From Lentisphaeria bacterium (GTDB lineage: Bacteria > Verrucomicrobiota > Lentisphaeria > Victivallales > Victivallaceae): 56,667 bases of DNA. Made by a program: the position numbers and the translations under genes. Positions 52,783 to 56,667 of the stretch are shown piece by piece. The stretch lies in assembly GCA_900768505.1 (NCBI GenBank), contig CAAGED010000037.1:1-56667 (forward strand). The letters are read 5' to 3'. Each line of letters opens with the position of its first letter. Within the stretch, counting starts at the first letter, position 1. The notes beneath the pieces are model-generated. The model searched no databases. It was not told where the DNA came from and saw nothing but the letters and a program-made list of their open reading frames with translations.

Positions 52783-54189
52783 ATGGGAAAACATACAGTT
52801 GAGAAAATTGGCGGCACTTCGATGACCCGCTTCAACGAGCTGATGAACAACATTATCATCGGCAAGCGCAAAGAAACAGAATTATATAATCGCATTTTTG
52901 TGGTTTCCGCTTACGGCGGTATTACCAATTTACTGTTGGAGGACAAGAAGAGCGGGGAGCCGGGAGTTTATGGCTTCTTCTCCCGCAACGATGCCCAATG
53001 GGAAAGTAAATTGGAGGAGACGCGCAAACGGATGTTGGATTTGAACCACTCGTTTGCAGATATTGGCTTGGATGTGGAAGCGGCGGATGAATTCATCAAC
53101 GAACGCATGAACGGAATTAAAATTTGCCTGCGGGATTTGTTGCGCCTGCGCAGTTTCGGACATTTTAAGCCGGCGGATTATCTGCCGGCCAGCCGGGAAT
53201 TTTTGAGCGCAGTTGGCGAAGCGCACAGCGCGTTCAATTCGGTTAATATTTTACAGCATCACAACATCAATGCGGTATTTGTGGATTTGACCGGCTGGAA
53301 AGAGAGCGACTCCTGCACCATGGAGCAGATGATTGAGCGCAATTTGAGCGAACTGGATTTTGCAAAATGCCTGCCGATTGTCACGGGGTATGTGAAGTGC
53401 GCGGAAGGAATTATGAATCGCTTTGACCGGGGATACAGCGAAATAACTTTCAGCAAAATTGCCGTGCTTACTGATGCAAGGGAGGGAATTATTCATAAAG
53501 AGTTTCACCTCAGCACCGGCGATCCGAAGCTGATGGGCGCCGATCATGTAAAGACGATTGGTTTTACAAATTTTGACATTGCCGACCAGTTGGCAGATAT
53601 GGATATGGAGGCAATACACTCCAAGGCATCCAAGGCGATGGAATTTAAAAATATTCCGATTCGCGTCAAAAATGCTTTTGATCCGGAACACCCTGGCACA
53701 TTGATCAGCAAGGATTATATTTCGGAAAAGCCCCGGGTGGAGATGATTTGCGGCCGAAGTGACATTATCGCCGTAGAGGTTCATGACCCGGAAATGGTCG
53801 GCCAGAGCGGTTACGATTTACGCCTGGTGGATTGTCTTCATCGTTACAAAGTCAGTTACATTGCCAAAAATACCAACGCGAACACCATTACACACTACAT
53901 TCCGGAACGGGTAAAAAATCTCGCCAATTGTCTCCACGAAATTGAAATGGATTGTCCGGGAGCACAAATCAACACGCATAAAATCGCCATTGTCGCAGTA
54001 ATCGGCACTAATATGAAGATTCCGGGATTTCTCTCTCGAGCGGCTAATGCACTGGCCAAGGCCGGAATCAATATTCTGGCGCTGGACCAGTGTATGCGGC
54101 AGGTGAATATGCAGTTCATGGTGGAACGGGAGCACTTCAAAGAGGCGCAAATTGTGCTGCATCGTGAGTTTGTGGAAAAAGATATTTAG
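52783..54189 (+). CDS. Aspartate kinase of the ectoine-cluster (Ask_Ect-like) type
   Basis: The enzyme phosphorylates aspartate, the first step to Lys, Met, Thr and diaminopimelate. The 468-residue protein starts KHTVEKIGGTSMTRF and has the phrases YNRIFVVSAYGGITNLLLE and KKSGEPGVYGFFSR, distinctive of the kinases encoded with ectoine genes. It ends in two ACT domains (about 320-460, with AVIGTNMKIPGFLSRAANALAKAGINI). No ectABC genes are here, and hom is next to it, so it probably serves general amino acid synthesis. Its promoter and a strong terminator show it is a single-gene unit. Confidence 0.88.
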   Translation: MGKHTVEKIGGTSMTRFNELMNNIIIGKRKETELYNRIFVVSAYGGITNLLLEDKKSGEPGVYGFFSRNDAQWESKLEETRKRMLDLNHSFADIGLDVEAADEFINERMNGIKICLRDLLRLRSFGHFKPADYLPASREFLSAVGEAHSAFNSVNILQHHNINAVFVDLTGWKESDSCTMEQMIERNLSELDFAKCLPIVTGYVKCAEGIMNRFDRGYSEITFSKIAVLTDAREGIIHKEFHLSTGDPKLMGADHVKTIGFTNFDIADQLADMDMEAIHSKASKAMEFKNIPIRVKNAFDPEHPGTLISKDYISEKPRVEMICGRSDIIAVEVHDPEMVGQSGYDLRLVDCLHRYKVSYIAKNTNANTITHYIPERVKNLANCLHEIEMDCPGAQINTHKIAIVAVIGTNMKIPGFLSRAANALAKAGINILALDQCMRQVNMQFMVEREHFKEAQIVLHREFVEKDI

Positions 54190-54203
54190 TTTAATTAAGA
54201 TTT

Positions 54204-54241
54204 AACCGCATTAATGGATTGATTTAATGCGGTTTTTTTTT
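54204..54241 (+). terminator. Strong terminator after the aspartate kinase gene
   Basis: AACCGCATTAA pairs perfectly with TTAATGCGGTT over a 9-base loop and runs straight into nine T. Confidence 0.9.
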
Positions 54242-54270
54242 GAACAGTCATTAAATAGAGGAATTTTCTT

Positions 54271-55896
54271 ATGCCGGGAAAAATTGATGCTCAGTTGAAT
54301 GTGCGGGTTAAAATGCGCGATGGTGTTGAGTTGTCCACTTTTGTATATATTCCGGAGGGCAAGGGACCATGGCCGGTTATGCTTTGCCGTACGCCGTATG
54401 GTGCCATGTGCAAAGGTGATGGCGTTTACGAGTGGCCGGATCGGGAATACGTTTATGTGGGGCAGGACTGCCGGGGACGGGGGCTCTCAGAAGGTGATTT
54501 TTCGGCCTGGATTCAGGAGGTCAACGACGGTGAAGATATGATGAAGTGGCTGCATTCGCAGGCGTGGTGCAACGGTCATGTCTGCATGTATGGCGGCTCT
54601 TATCCCGGCGGCACCCAGAACGGATTGGCACTCAGCGGGGATAATTATTTAAGTTGTATCACCCCCTGCCTCTGCGGGCCGGAATGTTATCACACCATGT
54701 ATAACGGCGGTGCATTGCGCCTGCGCTGGCAATTGGGCTGGTTGGTGGGACAATGCTCGGAACGTCATTTGCCGCTTAACGCAATGGATATGGCGGCGAC
54801 CGGAAAGGTGAATAAATTCTGGCGTGAAGCGTTGACGCATCCAACGGAGGATGAATTTTGGCAGCCGAGTTCAATGTTGTTGAATTTGAATCGGATAAAA
54901 GCGCCAATGTTTATGCGCAGCGGCTGGTTTGATTTATTTATCTTTGGAATGTTGGAGCAGTTTGCTGGAGTGCGGAAACATGCCGGTTCGGACGCAGCGC
55001 GGAAATATTCCAGATTGATTGTCGGACCTTGGCCGCATGACATAAATCGAACTAATATCGGGGATGTGGTTTATCCGGATCACGCAAAAATTTTAGATTT
55101 GTATGAGCAGGAAAAGGCATACATGGATTATTTCACGGCAGAGCGCGGGGATTATAATCCGGAGGTGGCGCCGCTGAAGATTTTTGTGATGGGTGTCAAT
55201 CAGTGGCGTGATGAATATGAGTGGCCGTTGGCAAGAACCAGGTGGACAAAATGCTTTATTTCGTCCAATGGCAAGGCAAACAGTTGTAACGGAGACGGCC
55301 GCCTCTCATTCCAAAGCGATCCCGGAGCAAGCGATTGTGATAAATTTAAATATGATCCGATGAATCCGGTTCCAACATGCGGCGGGGCTTGGGATTTCAG
55401 CGAAAGAGCAGGGCAGCATTATCAGGATGAGATTGAAAAACGTCAGGATGTATTGGTTTATACCGGGGATGTATTGAAAGAAAATCTGGAAATCACCGGT
55501 AAGGTTGAGGCGCATATATTTGCCTCTTCATCCGCACCAGACACGGATTTTACCGTAAAATTGGTGGATTGTGATGAAAACGGTCGTCCGTTAAGCATTA
55601 CCGATGGAATTATTCGCGCCCGTTACCGCAATAACAAGCCGGAGGGTGAATTATTGGAACCCGGCAAGGTGTATGAGTTTATAATTGTATGTAACCCCAC
55701 CAGTTATACATTGTTGGCTGGACATCGTTTGCGGATCGAAATATCCAGTAGCAACTTTCCGGCATTTGCCCGTAACCTCAATACGGCGGAATTACCGGAC
55801 AGCGGGGTAAATATGGCAGTGGCGGAGCAACAAATAATGCATTGCAGCGAATACCAGTCATACATTAATCTGCCGATAATTCCGGCGAAAAAATAG
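54271..55896 (+). CDS. CocE/NonD-family hydrolase (peptidase S15-like)
   Basis: The 541-residue protein is an alpha/beta hydrolase of the CocE/X-Pro dipeptidyl-peptidase type: RDGVELSTFVYIPEG and VMLCRTPYG near the start, the DCRGRGLSEG loop (66-75), and the nucleophile elbow MYGGSYPGG (S110). The Asp and His should lie near IVGPWPHD. The C-terminal jelly-roll domain (about 380-541) is present. Family members cleave acyl esters, such as cephalosporin or cocaine, or prolyl peptides; substrate here is unknown. There is no signal peptide. AGAGG precedes the ATG. Confidence 0.88.
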   Translation: MPGKIDAQLNVRVKMRDGVELSTFVYIPEGKGPWPVMLCRTPYGAMCKGDGVYEWPDREYVYVGQDCRGRGLSEGDFSAWIQEVNDGEDMMKWLHSQAWCNGHVCMYGGSYPGGTQNGLALSGDNYLSCITPCLCGPECYHTMYNGGALRLRWQLGWLVGQCSERHLPLNAMDMAATGKVNKFWREALTHPTEDEFWQPSSMLLNLNRIKAPMFMRSGWFDLFIFGMLEQFAGVRKHAGSDAARKYSRLIVGPWPHDINRTNIGDVVYPDHAKILDLYEQEKAYMDYFTAERGDYNPEVAPLKIFVMGVNQWRDEYEWPLARTRWTKCFISSNGKANSCNGDGRLSFQSDPGASDCDKFKYDPMNPVPTCGGAWDFSERAGQHYQDEIEKRQDVLVYTGDVLKENLEITGKVEAHIFASSSAPDTDFTVKLVDCDENGRPLSITDGIIRARYRNNKPEGELLEPGKVYEFIIVCNPTSYTLLAGHRLRIEISSSNFPAFARNLNTAELPDSGVNMAVAEQQIMHCSEYQSYINLPIIPAKK

Positions 55897-55910
55897 GATA
55901 TATTTCGGCA

Positions 55911-56300
55911 ATGATAATCGGGTTGGGAAGTGACATTATAGAGATTGAACGCCTGCAGAAAGTGGTTAATGCGCATGGTGAACACTTCCTGACTCGAGTA
56001 TTTACCGAGCGGGAATTGCTGACCTGGGGAGGTGTTGCCAATTGGAGTTATTTAGCCGGGCGTTGGGCTGGAAAAGAGGCGGCGGCCAAGGCATTAGGTT
56101 GTGGTATTGGTGAAAATTGTGCGTGGCTGGATTTGGAAATTTTGCGCAATGAAAATGGTGCGCCTAAATTGTATTTCAAGGGAAGTGCAGCGACGACAGC
56201 GGAAAAATTAGGTGTGCAAAGGGTGCATATTACAATTAGCCATGAGCGCAGTTATGCCATTGCCAGTGTCATATTAGAGGGAGAAGCACTAAAATTATAA
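55911..56300 (+). CDS. acpS: Holo-[acyl-carrier-protein] synthase
   Basis: AcpS transfers phosphopantetheine from CoA to acyl carrier protein. The 129-residue protein has GLGSDIIEIERL (4-15, D8) and RWAGKEAAAKALG (51-63, E56), the two metal and CoA binding motifs, and a VHITISHERSYAIASVI strand near the end. It lies 14 bp after the CocE-type gene with only a weak binding site, so its translation may depend on the upstream gene. A partial copy of the structured repeat follows. Confidence 0.95.
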   Translation: MIIGLGSDIIEIERLQKVVNAHGEHFLTRVFTERELLTWGGVANWSYLAGRWAGKEAAAKALGCGIGENCAWLDLEILRNENGAPKLYFKGSAATTAEKLGVQRVHITISHERSYAIASVILEGEALKL

Positions 56301-56330
56301 TGACGGAAGACAATATATCCAGTGTCTGTC

Positions 56331-56550
56331 CGTTTTTTACAAAATATGCGGCATTTTGTGCTTTTTCGGCGATATGTCGTTTGGGGCACATACGTCAGGT
56401 ATGCGCACTCAAGGCCAATCTTGCAATAAACACATAATAAAATCGCAAAACATTTTTCACCGCGTCAGCGCAAGAAGCCGCTTTCGCAAAGCGGAAGCGG
56501 CGTGGTGCAGGGCGTTGCGCCCTGCTTCCGTGGGTGTGAGGGGGGCTGAA
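56331..56550 (+). repeat. Structured repeat, shorter mosaic copy 3 (behind acpS)
   Basis: This segment starts 30 bp after the acpS stop. Its first 45 bp (TTTTTTACAAAATATGCGGC and on) match the gene-proximal end of copies 1 and 2 read on their minus strand. At 56458-56505 it carries the CCGCGTCAGCG module and the CCGCTT/AAGCGG hairpin of the distal end of copy 1, then at 56507-56525 the GCAGGGCG/CGCCCTGC hairpin. The middle of the repeat is missing or unrelated. Confidence 0.65.
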
Positions 56551-56664
56551 TAGTCGCTTATGCAAAAGCTAGATGCGAGAAGGAAAAACCTTTTGAGGAA
56601 AGGTTCTTTCCTTCTCGCGCTCTTCCTTTTCCAAACCTTTTTGAGCCGCTTTGATTCAATTGGT
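56551..56664. repeat. Right copy of the perfect terminal inverted repeat
   Basis: This is the exact reverse complement of 1-114. It directly abuts the structured repeat copy 3, whose conserved CTGAATA is shared with the boundary. Three more bases end the window. Confidence 0.9.
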
Positions 56665-56667
56665 AGG

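Noticed and set aside
1..56667. CRISPR array, rRNA genes or insertion sequence with transposase
   Set aside because: No regularly spaced short repeats, no rRNA stretch and no transposase-like protein were seen anywhere in the window.

Overview
The window reads as an ordinary stretch of bacterial chromosome (about 50 % G+C, strong AGGAG-type ribosome binding sites, almost all housekeeping genes) with one virus-derived insert and several families of non-coding repeats. Gene content (class I two-subunit fumarase, a eukaryote-like UDP-sugar pyrophosphorylase, a CDC123-like ATP-grasp protein, an SU10-type capsid gene, a Ser/Thr kinase ending in a membrane anchor, GH20 and CBM9-like sugar proteins, BamA and TolC) fits a Gram-negative member of the Planctomycetes-Verrucomicrobia-Chlamydiae group, most likely Lentisphaerota. 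That placement is an inference from gene style, not from a marker tree. Both ends of the window carry the same perfect 114-bp repeat in inverted orientation, so the edges probably mark where an assembly stopped in a repeat.

Layout. 1-7.8 kb (minus strand): membrane-anchored thermonuclease, GH20 hexosaminidase-like enzyme, archaeal-type phosphoglycerate mutase, DUF167 protein, FtsH, and an FHA-domain membrane protein. 8.3-15.8 kb (plus): trigger factor, then clpP-clpX-kinase-ybaB-recR, then fumarase alpha and beta. 16.3-25.2 kb (minus): uvrB, glycosyltransferase and obg (overlapping genes), rpmA, nnr, a TPR-like membrane protein and ffh. 25.6-31.1 kb (plus): ilvD, a split YeeE/YedE-type transporter, yraN, malic enzyme and a YgjP-type metalloprotease. 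31.2-33.7 kb (minus): a four-gene capsid island (scaffold-like, SU10-type major capsid, two small virion-like proteins) without terminase, portal or integrase, next to two identical tRNA-Val(UAC) genes. 34.3-41.4 kb: NikR-like regulator, UAP-type pyrophosphorylase, CDC123 homologue, a polytopic membrane protein, peptide deformylase and an orphan TolC lipoprotein. 42.2-50.4 kb (plus): prs-rplY-pth-rpsF-ssb-rpsR-rplI-dnaB, then bamA. 50.5-56.3 kb (plus): CBM9-like protein, hom, an ectoine-type aspartate kinase, a CocE-type hydrolase and acpS.

The genes form several functional groups: protein quality control (tig, clpPX, ftsH, def), phospho-signalling flanking that group (FHA protein and kinase), translation and replication (prs to dnaB cluster, obg, rpmA, ffh), DNA repair (recR, uvrB) and the first committed steps of the aspartate family (ask, hom).

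The most unusual items are: (1) the stripped-down capsid island; (2) a roughly 400-bp repeat found right behind the stop codons of genes, whose hairpins show compensatory base changes between copies and so look like a mobile structured RNA; (3) a bacterial kinase that lacks the VAIK lysine but carries a lysine at the position used by eukaryotic WNK kinases; and (4) a bacterial CDC123-like ATP-grasp gene beside a eukaryote-like UDP-sugar pyrophosphorylase.
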